DNA of 64,000 bases from JBBIRG01 sp964410965 (GTDB lineage Bacteria; CLD3; SB21; JBBIRG01): assembly GCA_964410965.1 (NCBI GenBank), contig CAYPIY010000005.1, forward strand, positions 62,001-126,000. Direction: 5' to 3'. Shown piece by piece: positions 33,902 to 43,598 of the stretch (the stretch's first letter is position 1; each line of letters opens with the position of its first letter). The notes beneath the pieces are model-generated. The model had not been told where the DNA came from. It searched no databases and was given only the letters and a program-made list of their open reading frames with translations. A program made the translations under genes and the position numbers.

Positions 33902-36655
33902 ATGCGGAAATCTTTAACGATTTTAACGCTCGTCCTCATGGCAACCTCAATGATGTTTGCCCAGACCGAAAAAATCCACAACCATGCTGATCATGACGGG
34001 ATCACAGACCATCGCAATTGCGGTACGATGATTGTCCACGACCGCTTAATGGCGACCGATCCGGTTTATAAGAGAAATTTCGAGGCGATGGAAGCCCGGA
34101 CACAAAATGATATCAAAAACCGTCAGAACATGGCTCCTACTGAAGCCGTCCGTACGATTCCCGTGATTGTTCATGTCGTATACAAGGCAACCGCCGAAAA
34201 TATTTCCGACCAGCAGATTCAGTCCCAGATCCGTATATTAAATGAAGACTATGCCCGCGCGAACGCGGACGCTTCCAACACCCCTTCCGTATTCGCGACC
34301 ATTGCGGCCAATACCCAGGTTCAGTTCGTGTTAGACCGCATTGTCAGAAAAGTCACGACGGTTACGTCATGGAGTACCGATGATAAAGTCAAATATACCT
34401 CCCAGGGCGGCGATGATGTGATTGATCCGGCTCATTACCTTAATATCTGGGTTTGCAATTTAGGCGGCGGCGTTCTAGGATATGCGCAATTCCCGGGCGG
34501 CGCTTCGGCAACCGACGGCGTGGTTTGCGGTTACAAATATTTCGGCGACATCGGAACGGCAACTTCTCCGTTCAACAAAGGCCGCACGATGACTCATGAA
34601 ATCGGTCACTACCTGAATCTTCGCCATATATGGGGAGATGACGGCACCGCCTGCACTGGAACCGATTACGTCGATGATACGCCGAACCAGGCCGACGAAA
34701 ACTACGGCGTTCCCACTTTCCCTATCATCAGCTGCTCCAACGGACCTAACGGCGACATGTTCATGAACTATATGGACTATACCGATGACGCCGGCATGAA
34801 TATGTTTTCCACGGGACAGTCCACCCGCATGAATGCCTGCCTCGACGGCTCCCGTTCCACGTTAGTCAGCGGCCCGGTCACCCCGACCGTTACCGTTTCC
34901 TCACCGAACGGCGGCGAAAACTGGACCATCAATACTACCCGTTCCATCACCTGGACTTACACGGGCACGATTGCGAATGTTAAAATTGAATATTCAATCA
35001 ACGCCGGAAGCACATGGACGACGATAATTGCTTCCACAAGCAATACCGGTTCTTATGCCTGGACCGTGCCAAATAATCCGGCAACCACCTGCCGCGTGAG
35101 AGTATCGGACGCTTCCGCGTCAACGACCAACGATATCAGCAACGCGAACTTCACGATTTCCGAAAACACCGGCGGATTCATCACTGCTGAAACCGAATCC
35201 AACAACACCAGCGCAACAGCGAATGGCACCGTAGGTTCCGGAACAGCTGTCACAGGCTCTGTCAGTTCATCCACCGATGTTGATTACTTCACATTCACCA
35301 CCGGCTCCGTCGGCACGATCAGCGTTTCCCTCGCGATCGGCACCAGCGCTGACTTAGACTGGTATCTGTACGACGCGAGCCTGGTTGAAAAAGCCAAAGG
35401 CTACACGACCGCCAACCCGGAAACCGGCAGTTATGCCAGCGCCCCGGCCGGAACGTATTATATTAAAGTCAACGGTTACAGCGGCGCCACCAGCGCGTAC
35501 ACGCTGACTGTAACTTATCCCGGCGCGGCGACGAACAGCGTAACCGTGACCGCTCCGAACGGCGGCGAAAACTGGACCGTCGGCGCGAGCAAGAATATCA
35601 CATGGACCTCCACGGGCTCCATTGCGAACGTTAAGATCGAATACTCCACGAACAGCGGCAGCACCTATACCACAGTTATTGCCAGCACCGCGAATAACGG
35701 CACATACGCCTGGACTGTACCGAACACCGCATCAACGACCTGCCGTGTAAGAGTTTCCGACGCCGCGGCCGCAACGACCAATGACGTAAGCAACGCGAAC
35801 TTCACGATCAGCACCGGCGGCGGTACGACCGTAACCCTGCTCAGCGAAGGTTTCGAAACCAACACGGTTCCCGGAACGTATTGGTTAGCCGCCGATCAGA
35901 ACAGCACCAGCGGTTCGGATTACTGGGGCGACAAGAGCACTTCCGGCGGACGCGTACATGCGGGTTCCTGGAGCGCATGGTGCGCCGATAACGGACGTAC
36001 AACCTCTACGTACGACAACAACATGAATTCCTACATGGAATACAAGAACGGCCTGAACATCACCGGTTATTCCAACGTACAGGTCAGCTTCTGGATTTAT
36101 TACAAGACCTACAACAGCTCCGACTATTGCTCATTCCAGTACTGGAACGGCACGAGCTGGGTCGAATTCACGGGCGGACGTTATTCAGGCACCGGAACCA
36201 CCTGGGCGCAGAAGACGTTCAGCGTTCCCGCCGCGGCCGGAACGACCTTCAAATTCCGCTGGATATTCTATTCCAACAGTTCCTCCACGGCTGAAGGCGC
36301 TTACATCGACGATATCCTCGTGACCGGCGTTTCCGGTGCGCGTATGGAAATGGCCAAAGAAGATAACGGCGCCCCGAAGAGCTTCCATTTAGCGCAGAAC
36401 TTCCCGAACCCGTTCAACCCGACCACTACGATCAAATTCGATCTTCCGAACGCTTCCTCGGTCAAGATGAACATCTATAACACCAACGGTCAGCTTGTCA
36501 AGACACTGGTCAATGCCAGCTACAATGCCGGAACCCATGAAATCATGTGGGATGGCCGCAACGACGCGGGCCAGATGGTTTCCTCCGGACTCTATATTTA
36601 CCGCCTCCAGGCTGGCAACTATGTGAAGTCCATGAAGATGATGCTCATGAAGTAA
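33902..36655 (+). CDS. M43-type metalloprotease with T9SS tail
   Basis: 917-residue secreted metalloprotease. Signal peptide 1-20 (ending MMFA). The catalytic domain (about 85-315) is pappalysin/cytophagalysin-like M43: zinc motif HEIGHYLNLRH at 232-242 with a Met-turn in FMNYMDYTDD near 288. Then come an Ig-like domain (about 330-415), a PPC-type pre-peptidase C-terminal domain (about 425-530, DVDYFTF ... SGATSAYTLTV), a second copy of the Ig-like domain (about 535-630; both start with a SPNGGENWT/APNGGENWT motif), a jelly-roll-like domain (about 640-800) and a type A T9SS C-terminal domain starting FPNPFNPTTT and ending SMKMMLMK. Start ATG follows AAGGAGAAC. A strong terminator follows. Confidence 0.93.
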   Translation: MRKSLTILTLVLMATSMMFAQTEKIHNHADHDGITDHRNCGTMIVHDRLMATDPVYKRNFEAMEARTQNDIKNRQNMAPTEAVRTIPVIVHVVYKATAENISDQQIQSQIRILNEDYARANADASNTPSVFATIAANTQVQFVLDRIVRKVTTVTSWSTDDKVKYTSQGGDDVIDPAHYLNIWVCNLGGGVLGYAQFPGGASATDGVVCGYKYFGDIGTATSPFNKGRTMTHEIGHYLNLRHIWGDDGTACTGTDYVDDTPNQADENYGVPTFPIISCSNGPNGDMFMNYMDYTDDAGMNMFSTGQSTRMNACLDGSRSTLVSGPVTPTVTVSSPNGGENWTINTTRSITWTYTGTIANVKIEYSINAGSTWTTIIASTSNTGSYAWTVPNNPATTCRVRVSDASASTTNDISNANFTISENTGGFITAETESNNTSATANGTVGSGTAVTGSVSSSTDVDYFTFTTGSVGTISVSLAIGTSADLDWYLYDASLVEKAKGYTTANPETGSYASAPAGTYYIKVNGYSGATSAYTLTVTYPGAATNSVTVTAPNGGENWTVGASKNITWTSTGSIANVKIEYSTNSGSTYTTVIASTANNGTYAWTVPNTASTTCRVRVSDAAAATTNDVSNANFTISTGGGTTVTLLSEGFETNTVPGTYWLAADQNSTSGSDYWGDKSTSGGRVHAGSWSAWCADNGRTTSTYDNNMNSYMEYKNGLNITGYSNVQVSFWIYYKTYNSSDYCSFQYWNGTSWVEFTGGRYSGTGTTWAQKTFSVPAAAGTTFKFRWIFYSNSSSTAEGAYIDDILVTGVSGARMEMAKEDNGAPKSFHLAQNFPNPFNPTTTIKFDLPNASSVKMNIYNTNGQLVKTLVNASYNAGTHEIMWDGRNDAGQMVSSGLYIYRLQAGNYVKSMKMMLMK

Positions 36656-36679
36656 GCCTCTTTAATCCCTCCTTTTAAC

Positions 36680-36712
36680 CCGGTCCCGCGTCATGCGGGA
36701 TCGGGTTTTTTT
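36680..36712 (+). terminator. Rho-independent terminator after M43 gene
   Basis: 10-bp stem CCGGTCCCGC / GCGGGATCGG (one G-T pair) with a 5-base loop, then seven T. Confidence 0.88.
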
Positions 36713-36989
36713 ATTCTCTGATAAACCGTATATCCGGGACAAAATCGGGAACCTTGAAGACTTAGATCAAAACGAACAGTTCCTCCGAAAACATTTTTGA
36801 TATAATTAATTAATAATTAAGAATTTACAAATATTTTGTCAGAATAGACTCAACCATTTTGTGCTATTTTACGGCTTGTTTTTTTGTCGCTTTATGGACA
36901 AAACGCTGACCAAATTCTGCCGTTGCCACATCCGGATCTCCGTTAGCGATTTCAGCGGCTTTCCGGTACAGGTCAACGGGCAGGCTTTC
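36713..36989. other. Gene-free spacer before tandem array
   Basis: About 277 bases with no supported gene or RNA. It becomes AT-rich around 36790-36850 and could hold a promoter reading into the tandem array. Open frames crossing it are only those of the repeat array. Confidence 0.45.
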
Positions 36990-37220
36990 AATCTTTCATT
37001 ACAAACAAATGATATGACATCACAGACCTGCGACATGTCATCACGAACATATGATATGTCATCACATACATGTGACATGTCATCACTGACTTGGGATATG
37101 TCATCACCGACTTGTGATATGACATCACAAACTTGTGATATGTTATCACAGACATGTGACATGTCATCACCGACTTGTGATATGTCATTATTGACTTGGG
37201 ATATGTCATCATTGACTTTC
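36990..37220. repeat. Tandem array: ten 21-bp units plus one degenerate unit
   Basis: Ten contiguous units of exactly 21 bp start at 37011, 37032, 37053, 37074, 37095, 37116, 37137, 37158, 37179 and 37200, preceded by a degenerate unit at 36990-37010. Consensus GAYATGTCATCACNGACTTGT. Units contain TGACATGTCA, a perfect 10-bp palindrome, or its near-palindromic TGATATGTCA form. No indel breaks the period. Because 21 is a multiple of three, several frames on both strands are open and would encode heptad repeats (DMSSxTC on plus, DDISQVG on minus), but neither has a convincing start or family. The 21-bp period equals two helical turns, so a protein-binding array (iteron-, operator- or partition-site-like) is possible. 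Confidence 0.85.
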
Positions 37221-37492
37221 GTTCCTTCATAGCAGAATTGTGATGTCCTGATTTTGAAAGTCAAAATTCTAAAAATTGCAATGAAAATGATGATAAATAA
37301 ATTTATTAACTCATCTGTAAAGAGTTAAAAAGAATTACTCAAATCTGTTCCAAATTGATTGGCATAGTCATCAAGATAATCAGCTCTGATAATGGATAAT
37401 TTTCTTTTTATTGACATTAGCACTATTTAAAATTGATACAGGTTTTTATCAATCTTATTTGGATATCCTATACTCTAATATATTAATAGTTT
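37221..37492. other. Gene-free spacer after tandem array
   Basis: AT-rich 272 bases between the array and the end of mgtE. A 7-bp inverted repeat TTAACTC / GAGTTAA (37306-37328) may be a weak terminator for mgtE. Nothing else recognised. Confidence 0.45.
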
Positions 37493-38851
37493 TCACAGCA
37501 AAAACACCGTCGCGATACCCAGATAAATAAATACGCCAAGCGTATCGTTCGTCATGGTGACAAACGGGCCCGCGGCAAGAGCGGGATCAACATTAAATTT
37601 CTTGAGGATCAGCGGAAACAGCGTCCCGTTCAGCGCGGCGAAGAAAATCACGCAGATCAGGGCCGTTCCCACGACTAATCCGATATGATAATCGCCCAGC
37701 CAGAAGGATATGATCGCCGCGAGCAGCGTTCCGAGGCAAAAGCCGTTGATCGAAGCGACGCGCAGTTCCTTGAGCACCTGCCGCCTCAGGTCCAGCAGGC
37801 GGATCTCGCCGGTCGCGAGTCCGCGGATCACGATCGACGAGCACTGGATCGCGACATTGCCCGCCATCGCCATGATGATCGGGACGAAGAACGCGAGCGC
37901 CAGAAGTGCGCTCAGGGACTGCTCGAACCGGCTCAGCACAAATGCGGCGATCAGTTCCCCGACCAGCGCCGTGATCAGCCAGGGAAGGCGCGAACGCGAA
38001 ATGCGCACCGACGAGGTCTCGGTCACGTCTTCATCCACCGATCCCGCCATCTTGGAAACGTCCTCCGACGCTTCTTCCTCGATGACGTCGATAATGTCGT
38101 CAATCGTGATGCGCCCCACCAGGTGGCCGGTCCGGGTAACGACGGGCAGCGTGACCAGATCGAATTTCTTGAACAGCCGGGCGACCTCTTCCTGGTCCTG
38201 GTCGGTTTTCGCGGCCACGAAATCGCGGGTCATGATTTCAGATACCAAACGGTTCGGCGGAACCACCAGCAGCGACTCGGCCGGAATGACTCCGACAAGG
38301 ACGTTCTGGATGTTCACCACATAAATATCGTAAATCTTTTCCACGTTGGAGGAATGCTCACGAACCTCATCGATCGCTTCGGCCACATTTTCGGTATCGT
38401 ACACATAAACATACTCCAGCTGCATGATGCCGCCGGCGGAATCCGGGTCGTACTGCAGCAGTTCCCGGACGTCCTCGGAAACTTCCTCCTCCACCTGCTC
38501 GAGGACTTTCTGAGCGGTCTCCGTGTCGAGTTCCTGAACGATATTCGCCGCGTCGTCGGAGGTCATTTCATCGATCATCTCCGAGATCTGCGCCTCATCG
38601 AGATTCTCGAGGACGTCTTCACGGGAAGCGTCGTCCAGTTCGAGGATCACATCCGACGCCGTTTCGGTATCGAGGATCTGGAAGACGTAATTCCTTTCTT
38701 CCTCATCGAGATGGTCCAGGATTTCGGCAATATCGGCGGGATGCAGGTCCTGAATGATGTTTTTCAGGATGAATTCCGCTTTGGAATTGACAAGATCGCG
38801 GATATCGTTCAGGAAATCATGATCGATTTCAATTTCTGATTTTTCACGCAT
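37493..38851 (-). CDS. mgtE: Magnesium transporter MgtE
   Basis: 452-residue Mg2+ channel of the inner membrane. The N-terminal helical superhelix domain (about 20-140) has the typical LHPADIAEIL, DLDEEER-like and ELDDASREDVLENL repeats; two CBS domains follow (about 150-275), which sense cytosolic Mg2+; then the plug helix and five transmembrane helices (about 290-452) including MAGNVAIQCSSIVIRGLATGEI, the signature before the pore helix, and GPFVTMTNDTLGVFIYLGIA. Length and domains are complete. Its start is 3 bases downstream of the ksgA stop on the minus strand, so the two genes form one transcript. Confidence 0.96.
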   Translation of the reverse strand: MREKSEIEIDHDFLNDIRDLVNSKAEFILKNIIQDLHPADIAEILDHLDEEERNYVFQILDTETASDVILELDDASREDVLENLDEAQISEMIDEMTSDDAANIVQELDTETAQKVLEQVEEEVSEDVRELLQYDPDSAGGIMQLEYVYVYDTENVAEAIDEVREHSSNVEKIYDIYVVNIQNVLVGVIPAESLLVVPPNRLVSEIMTRDFVAAKTDQDQEEVARLFKKFDLVTLPVVTRTGHLVGRITIDDIIDVIEEEASEDVSKMAGSVDEDVTETSSVRISRSRLPWLITALVGELIAAFVLSRFEQSLSALLALAFFVPIIMAMAGNVAIQCSSIVIRGLATGEIRLLDLRRQVLKELRVASINGFCLGTLLAAIISFWLGDYHIGLVVGTALICVIFFAALNGTLFPLILKKFNVDPALAAGPFVTMTNDTLGVFIYLGIATVFLL

Positions 38852-38854
38852 GGA

Positions 38855-39649
38855 TCAATTCCTGTCGTGCAGGGGTTGACGGGATGCAAGCTTCAGGCTG
38901 TTCGTCAGCCGGATGAAATCGGCGACAGTCAGCCGGTCCGGCCGCTGTTCAAGGTCAAACTCCGGTCCTGCGCCTTCGATCAGCGGGCGGATGGAATTCC
39001 TCAGCATTTTACGCCGCTGGTTGAAGCTGGTCCTTACGACCGTGTGAAACAGCGGATAATCAAAATCCGGCGGCAGGTCTTTTCTGATGTCCAGACGGAT
39101 CACGGACGATTCGACTTCCGGTTTCGGCGAAAACACATGGGAGGGAATGTGAAACAGAATTTTCACATCCGCGTAGAACCGGCACAGAACGGACAGAATC
39201 CCGTATGCCTTGGTCCCGGGCTCCGCCAGGATTCGTTCCGCGACCTCCCGCTGCATCATCAGCACGATCCGGGCGATCCGGCCCCGGTGATCCAGGCAGC
39301 GGAATAAAATGGGCGTGGTAATGTGATACGGAATGTTTCCGATCACGATATTATTGCGGTCCGGCCCCGCAAGCAGAGGTTCCAGGTCAAGTTTCATGAA
39401 ATCCGCATGATGAAGGGTAAATCGCGATGCAGACGAAAACCTTGCCGTCAGCGGTTCCTGCAGTTCCCTGTCCACCTCGATCCCGATCACTTCTGCCCCT
39501 GTCTCAATCAGAAAACGGGTCAGCATGCCTTCGCCGCATCCGATCTCGAGCACCCGGTCGGAATCACGGATACCGGACATACGGACAATTTTTTCAGCAA
39601 TATTGGGATCCGTCAGGAAATTCTGACTCAGCCTTTTTTTTCGGACCAT
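38855..39649 (-). CDS. rsmA: 16S rRNA dimethyladenosine transferase KsgA
   Basis: 264 residues from the ATG at 39649 (MVRKKRLSQNFL, the conserved N-terminus of the family); the frame is open upstream to 39784, but that extension has no family counterpart. KsgA/RsmA dimethylates two adjacent adenosines in helix 45 of 16S rRNA during small-subunit assembly. Motifs: LEIGCGEGMLTRFL for SAM binding (motif I), NIPYHITTPI for the catalytic NxPY (motif IV, Ile in place of the usual Leu), QREVAERI and FSPKPEVESSV. It is followed by mgtE with 3 bases between them. Confidence 0.96.
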   Translation of the reverse strand: MVRKKRLSQNFLTDPNIAEKIVRMSGIRDSDRVLEIGCGEGMLTRFLIETGAEVIGIEVDRELQEPLTARFSSASRFTLHHADFMKLDLEPLLAGPDRNNIVIGNIPYHITTPILFRCLDHRGRIARIVLMMQREVAERILAEPGTKAYGILSVLCRFYADVKILFHIPSHVFSPKPEVESSVIRLDIRKDLPPDFDYPLFHTVVRTSFNQRRKMLRNSIRPLIEGAGPEFDLEQRPDRLTVADFIRLTNSLKLASRQPLHDRN

Positions 39650-39840
39650 GCATCCGGAATCCTGTGCAAATCGGAAGAAATGAAGTTTATCAGCTTTTTT
39701 ACAATACTCAATATCGGCCATACTTTCAAGTGTAATTTCACCGTAGACGCCATGCGGATCCGTTGAACCGGTTCTCGGGCACAAGTCCCGGCCGAATCTT
39801 GTTCATTTGATTTTAAAGCCGGATTCACTATATTTCATTC

Positions 39841-40833
39841 ATGATGACCCATCCTGCCCATGATCAGAAATATTTACTGACGGTCTCGCGGCTCGGGAAG
39901 ACCTACGGTCCTTCAGGATGGTTCCCCGGCAAAAACAGGCCCGTTCAGGCCTTGCGGGATGTGAGTTTTAGGATACCGGAAGGCGGAACGCTCGGACTGA
40001 TCGGCGAATCGGGAAGCGGCAAAAGCACCGCCGCGAAATGCATCCTCCGCCTGACCGAAATCACGGCCGGTCAGGTTTTCTTCGGGGAAAAGGAAATTTC
40101 CGCTATGAACGAACGCGCCTTCAGGCCGTACCGGAAGAAAATCCAGATCGTATTTCAGGATTCGGGAAGTGTTTTCAACCCGCGGCTGACGGCCGGGCAA
40201 ATGATCGGGGAGATCCTTCAGTATCACAGGATTACATCGGACCCGGAATCCGGCGAAACCCCAGAATCGCTGCTTGAATGCGTGGGGCTGTCGGCCGGTC
40301 ACTCCGCTCGCTACCCTCATGAACTCTCCGGCGGACAGCGCCAGCGGCTTGGCATCGCGCGCGCACTCGCGGTCGGGCCTGCCCTGCTGGTCTGCGATGA
40401 ACCCGTCTCCTCCCTGGATGTTTCGGTTCAGTCCCAGATCCTGAACCTGTTCAAAGACCTCCAGCGGGAGAAGAAACTCACCTACCTGTTCATTGCGCAT
40501 GAACTGCACGTAATCCGGTTCATGGCCGATCAGATCGCCGTGCTGCTGGGCGGAACCGTCGTCGAACGGGCCGGGAAAGTGGAATGGTTCGGGAATCCTC
40601 TCCATCCCTACAGCCGGATGCTTCTTGGCCTGTCCGGACAGTATGCAGTTCCGGAAACATCTTCCCCGGCCATTTCGGCAGTACACCCTGCCCGTGACGC
40701 ATCCGGTTCCGGCGGATGCGTTTATTACGGACGCTGTCCGGCGGGAAATGACCGTTGCCGTGACTTTTCACCGGAGGAAACCGAAATCCAACCCGGCCAT
40801 TTTATCCGCTGCCATGTCTTTTCCGGAATCTGA
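39841..40833 (+). CDS. Peptide-type ABC transporter ATPase (OppF-like), orphan
   Basis: 330-residue ATPase of the oligopeptide/dipeptide importer family (OppF/DppF). Walker A GESGSGKST, Q-loop region IQIVFQDSGSVFNPR, signature LSGGQRQRLGIARAL, Walker B LLVCDEPVSSLDVS, and the H-loop IAHEL are all present. The C-terminal extension with a Cys pattern (CVYYGRCP...C...C) is the oligopeptide-transporter C-terminal region. No permease or substrate-binding protein gene lies near, so partners must be encoded elsewhere. It starts divergently from ksgA, 190 bases away, without an identified operator. Confidence 0.9.
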   Translation: MMTHPAHDQKYLLTVSRLGKTYGPSGWFPGKNRPVQALRDVSFRIPEGGTLGLIGESGSGKSTAAKCILRLTEITAGQVFFGEKEISAMNERAFRPYRKKIQIVFQDSGSVFNPRLTAGQMIGEILQYHRITSDPESGETPESLLECVGLSAGHSARYPHELSGGQRQRLGIARALAVGPALLVCDEPVSSLDVSVQSQILNLFKDLQREKKLTYLFIAHELHVIRFMADQIAVLLGGTVVERAGKVEWFGNPLHPYSRMLLGLSGQYAVPETSSPAISAVHPARDASGSGGCVYYGRCPAGNDRCRDFSPEETEIQPGHFIRCHVFSGI

Positions 40834-40968
40834 TCCGTCCGGGCTTTCCGGTTTCATGCCATGTCGCATGTTTCTGCAGCGTTAAAATATCCGAAACATA
40901 AAAAAAAATGTTTTATCCTATCAATTTTTTCCTTATCTTAAACCAGCACAACTAATGACAGAGGCTGT

Positions 40969-41322
40969 ATGGAAAATATCCCCATTAATTTCTTACGGTC
41001 CGATCACGACGGCGTGACGCTTATGCAGATCCAGGACAAAAAACTGGACAGCCGTTTATCAACCCGCTACAAGCAGGAATTTTTAGTGATGAAAAACGAT
41101 GGCGTGCAGCAAGTGGTCGTCGACTTGTCGAAGGTTTCCTTTATTGACAGTTCCGGCTTGGGCGCTCTGCTCTTTGGCAGGCGCATTTTCAGCGAAAGCG
41201 ACGGCGATCTGAAGATTCTCGGAGCGAAAGACAATGTCTTCAATGTCTTTAAAATCGCTCGCCTCGACCGGGTGTTCGATTTTTTTGATGACCAGAGTTC
41301 TGCCGTAAGCAGCTACCAGTAA
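40969..41322 (+). CDS. STAS-domain anti-sigma-factor antagonist
   Basis: 117-residue single-domain STAS protein of the SpoIIAA/RsbV type. The core motif VVDLSKVSFIDSSGLGALLFG contains the Ser pair at the helix-2 start where the regulatory serine is phosphorylated by an anti-sigma kinase. Such proteins free a sigma factor or control a partner when dephosphorylated by a SpoIIE/PP2C phosphatase; the GAF-SpoIIE phosphatase at 8709 is the only candidate seen in the window. No anti-sigma kinase gene is next to it. The ribosome binding site CAGAGG lies about 8 bases before the ATG. Confidence 0.92.
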   Translation: MENIPINFLRSDHDGVTLMQIQDKKLDSRLSTRYKQEFLVMKNDGVQQVVVDLSKVSFIDSSGLGALLFGRRIFSESDGDLKILGAKDNVFNVFKIARLDRVFDFFDDQSSAVSSYQ

Positions 41323-41382
41323 AACGGTTTTTTTAGATTGAAATCAGTTTTATACATTCATCCATTTTCCAAAGTGAAGTAC

Positions 41383-41793
41383 ATGAAAACATTCATCCTG
41401 ATATTGATGATCACAGCAACGGCTGTAAAAACGGCAAATTCACAGGATCTCGCCAAGGACGTCGCCAAACTCGATAATATGACCCCTTCGGCCATCCTGG
41501 CACAGGTAACCGACCAGCTGAAAGAGCAATATGCTGCGAACTTTCAGAAGAAATTAGCCGAAATCCAGAAATCGGGAGTTCAGGTCATACTGAAAGACAC
41601 GGTTCTGACCGTAAACAAACCCCTTAAGGTAGCCTTCGGATGGCCGGTTAGCGCGGGACATAAATCAAAAGCCCTGATCGAAAAAGAACCCCATATTTTC
41701 ACCCTTTATCCGGCTAAAAACGAAAAAGGCCTGGACAGCCCGCAGAAATGGGAAATATCCTATACGACAGGAACGGTCAAAGCCATGCCCTGA
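41383..41793 (+). CDS. Small exported protein, unknown
   Basis: 136 residues from the ATG at 41383 (the frame is also open from a TTG at 41338, which would push the signal peptide inward). N-terminal signal peptide KTFILILMITATAVKTANSQ. The mature part is short and helical at first (AILAQVTDQLKEQY...FQKKLAEIQKSGVQVIL), then beta-rich (TVLTVNKPLKVAFGWP). I do not recognise the family. It lies 60 bases downstream of the STAS gene on the same strand, possibly in one transcript. Confidence 0.72.
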   Translation: MKTFILILMITATAVKTANSQDLAKDVAKLDNMTPSAILAQVTDQLKEQYAANFQKKLAEIQKSGVQVILKDTVLTVNKPLKVAFGWPVSAGHKSKALIEKEPHIFTLYPAKNEKGLDSPQKWEISYTTGTVKAMP

Positions 41794-41879
41794 GTTTTTT
41801 TCCGGATAAACAGTTTCTGACAATTCTGACGACAGATAATATCATTCCGCAGAGCCGTTGTTTTCATATCATTGCGTTT

Positions 41880-43598
41880 TTAAATCAGGCGGTTTGAATC
41901 GGTTATCCATTCTGAGTAGTACCCTGCATGATCCAGCAGATCATGGTGATTTCCCTGTTCGATAATTTTTCCGTCGTTAAGAACGATGATGTGATCCGCG
42001 GGTTCCAGCCACGCGATCTGATGCGTGATGACAATGATCTTGGAATATTGATTCATTTTCCATACAGCGTCAAAAATCCTTTCTTCGTTTTCAGGATCGA
42101 GATGCGCCGTAGGTTCGTCTAAAATCAGGACGTCGCTTCTTCGTATAAATGCCCGTGCGAGAATTATCCGCTGGCGTTCTCCCCCGCTGAGCCTGTACCC
42201 GTATTGTCCGACGGGAGTATCATAACCTTCAGGCAATTGGATAATCCTGTCATGGATTCGTGCTGTCCGGGCGGCGCTTATTATATCGTTGTCACAAGCG
42301 TCGGGCTGGCCCAGAAGAATATTTTCGCGTATTGTTCCGTTCAGCATATACGCGTTCTGATTACCGATACTGATCATGCTGCTGAGTTCATCCTGTTCAA
42401 TAGTCATCAGGTTTGCGCCGCCTAATAAAATTGTCCCGCGATCCGGATCAACCAGTCGCAGCATCAGGCCGGACAGCGTTGATTTACCGCAGCCGCTGGG
42501 TCCTATTATGGCGGTTTTTTTATGCCGGATCGATAAAGAAAAATCCTTAAAAACAGGAGGCAAATGGCTGTCATAATGAAAAGTAATGTTGTCAAACAGC
42601 CAGTCCGTCCCGTTTGGTCTGAACAGAAGCCGCGTCCTTCCATCTTGACTGACGGGCTCGATCTTCAGCAGCTGTTCACCCGATAATCGAACGGATTCCC
42701 AATGTTGCGCCGCGACCGGAAGATGCATGAAACTCTCAAATCCCGCCATAATCCCGATCAGGATCACCGGTAAATATAATCCGGGAAGTTCCCCATTCCG
42801 GATAAGCGGCATGGAATAGATCAGTACCGCGGCTACACAAAGATTCATGGTCAGTCCCGACAGGGATTCATGGACAGGAGAGATCAGCGCCGTTTGTTTC
42901 TGAGCGTCGATATAGTTGTCCGAAACATCCGATAATTTTTTCAGATAAAGGCTATTCACGCCTCCCGCCCTGATTTCACCCTGTCCGCCAATCCAGTCCA
43001 AAACATTTATTGTAAGCTCGGTCCTGCGCTGAACGGTGTTGCCGGACGATCGTTTTGACAGGCGGTACGTCAGCCATGGAATGACGATGCTCACCATAAG
43101 AAAAAAAATACTGATGATCACGGGTATCACGGGATCAAAAATTCCGAAAATAATCATGGATACGATCCACATCAATCCTGCGGTGATCAGCGGTCCGATA
43201 ATACGGATGTAAAAATGCTCAAGCTGTTCGACGCCCTGCATGAATCCGGACAGCCGCTCCCCGCTTGCCTGTGCATGATACTCAGCCGGCGGACGCGACT
43301 CGATCATCTGATAGACCTTCACCCGCACCGAGTTCATGATCCTGAATGTGAGTCGGTGACTCAGCAGACGTTCGATATACCTGAACAGCCCGCGTACGAT
43401 TCCGAAAAACCGCACTCCGACGATCGCGATCTGAAGTTCGGCGATCGACGGATGAAGGGCGGCTTTTGCCAGCAAGTACGCTGAGATCATAAGCAGTCCG
43501 AGATGGCTCCCTGACGTCATGAATCCTGTAAGCGCGGCAGCAAGCATCGGCCAGCGGTACGGCTTGAGCCACTTCAGTAATTCACGGATAACGCTCAT
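41880..43598 (-). CDS. cydC: Thiol/cytochrome bd assembly ABC exporter subunit CydC
   Basis: 572-residue fused membrane-ATPase half transporter. Six helices (about 15-300) followed by an ATPase domain with Walker A GPSGCGKST, signature LSGGERQRIILARAF and Walker B VLILDEPTAHLDPE. CydDC exports cysteine/glutathione and is needed to assemble cytochrome bd; the gene is the last of rrf2-cydA-cydB-cydD-cydC, which supports CydC rather than a generic exporter. Its ATG overlaps the cydD stop by four bases (TGATG-type). No terminator stem was found immediately after it. Confidence 0.93.
   Translation of the reverse strand: MSVIRELLKWLKPYRWPMLAAALTGFMTSGSHLGLLMISAYLLAKAALHPSIAELQIAIVGVRFFGIVRGLFRYIERLLSHRLTFRIMNSVRVKVYQMIESRPPAEYHAQASGERLSGFMQGVEQLEHFYIRIIGPLITAGLMWIVSMIIFGIFDPVIPVIISIFFLMVSIVIPWLTYRLSKRSSGNTVQRRTELTINVLDWIGGQGEIRAGGVNSLYLKKLSDVSDNYIDAQKQTALISPVHESLSGLTMNLCVAAVLIYSMPLIRNGELPGLYLPVILIGIMAGFESFMHLPVAAQHWESVRLSGEQLLKIEPVSQDGRTRLLFRPNGTDWLFDNITFHYDSHLPPVFKDFSLSIRHKKTAIIGPSGCGKSTLSGLMLRLVDPDRGTILLGGANLMTIEQDELSSMISIGNQNAYMLNGTIRENILLGQPDACDNDIISAARTARIHDRIIQLPEGYDTPVGQYGYRLSGGERQRIILARAFIRRSDVLILDEPTAHLDPENEERIFDAVWKMNQYSKIIVITHQIAWLEPADHIIVLNDGKIIEQGNHHDLLDHAGYYSEWITDSNRLI

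Noticed and set aside
36990..37220. CRISPR array
   Set aside because: Units are contiguous with no spacers, and no cas genes are in the window.
36861..37264. Open frames of 123 and 131 codons on both strands through the tandem array
   Set aside because: The 21-bp period keeps several frames open automatically; neither has a ribosome binding site or non-repeat domain.
8709..41322. A complete Rsb-type partner-switching module
   Set aside because: The SpoIIE phosphatase and the STAS protein are 30 kb apart and no anti-sigma kinase is found in the window, so a single module is not supported.
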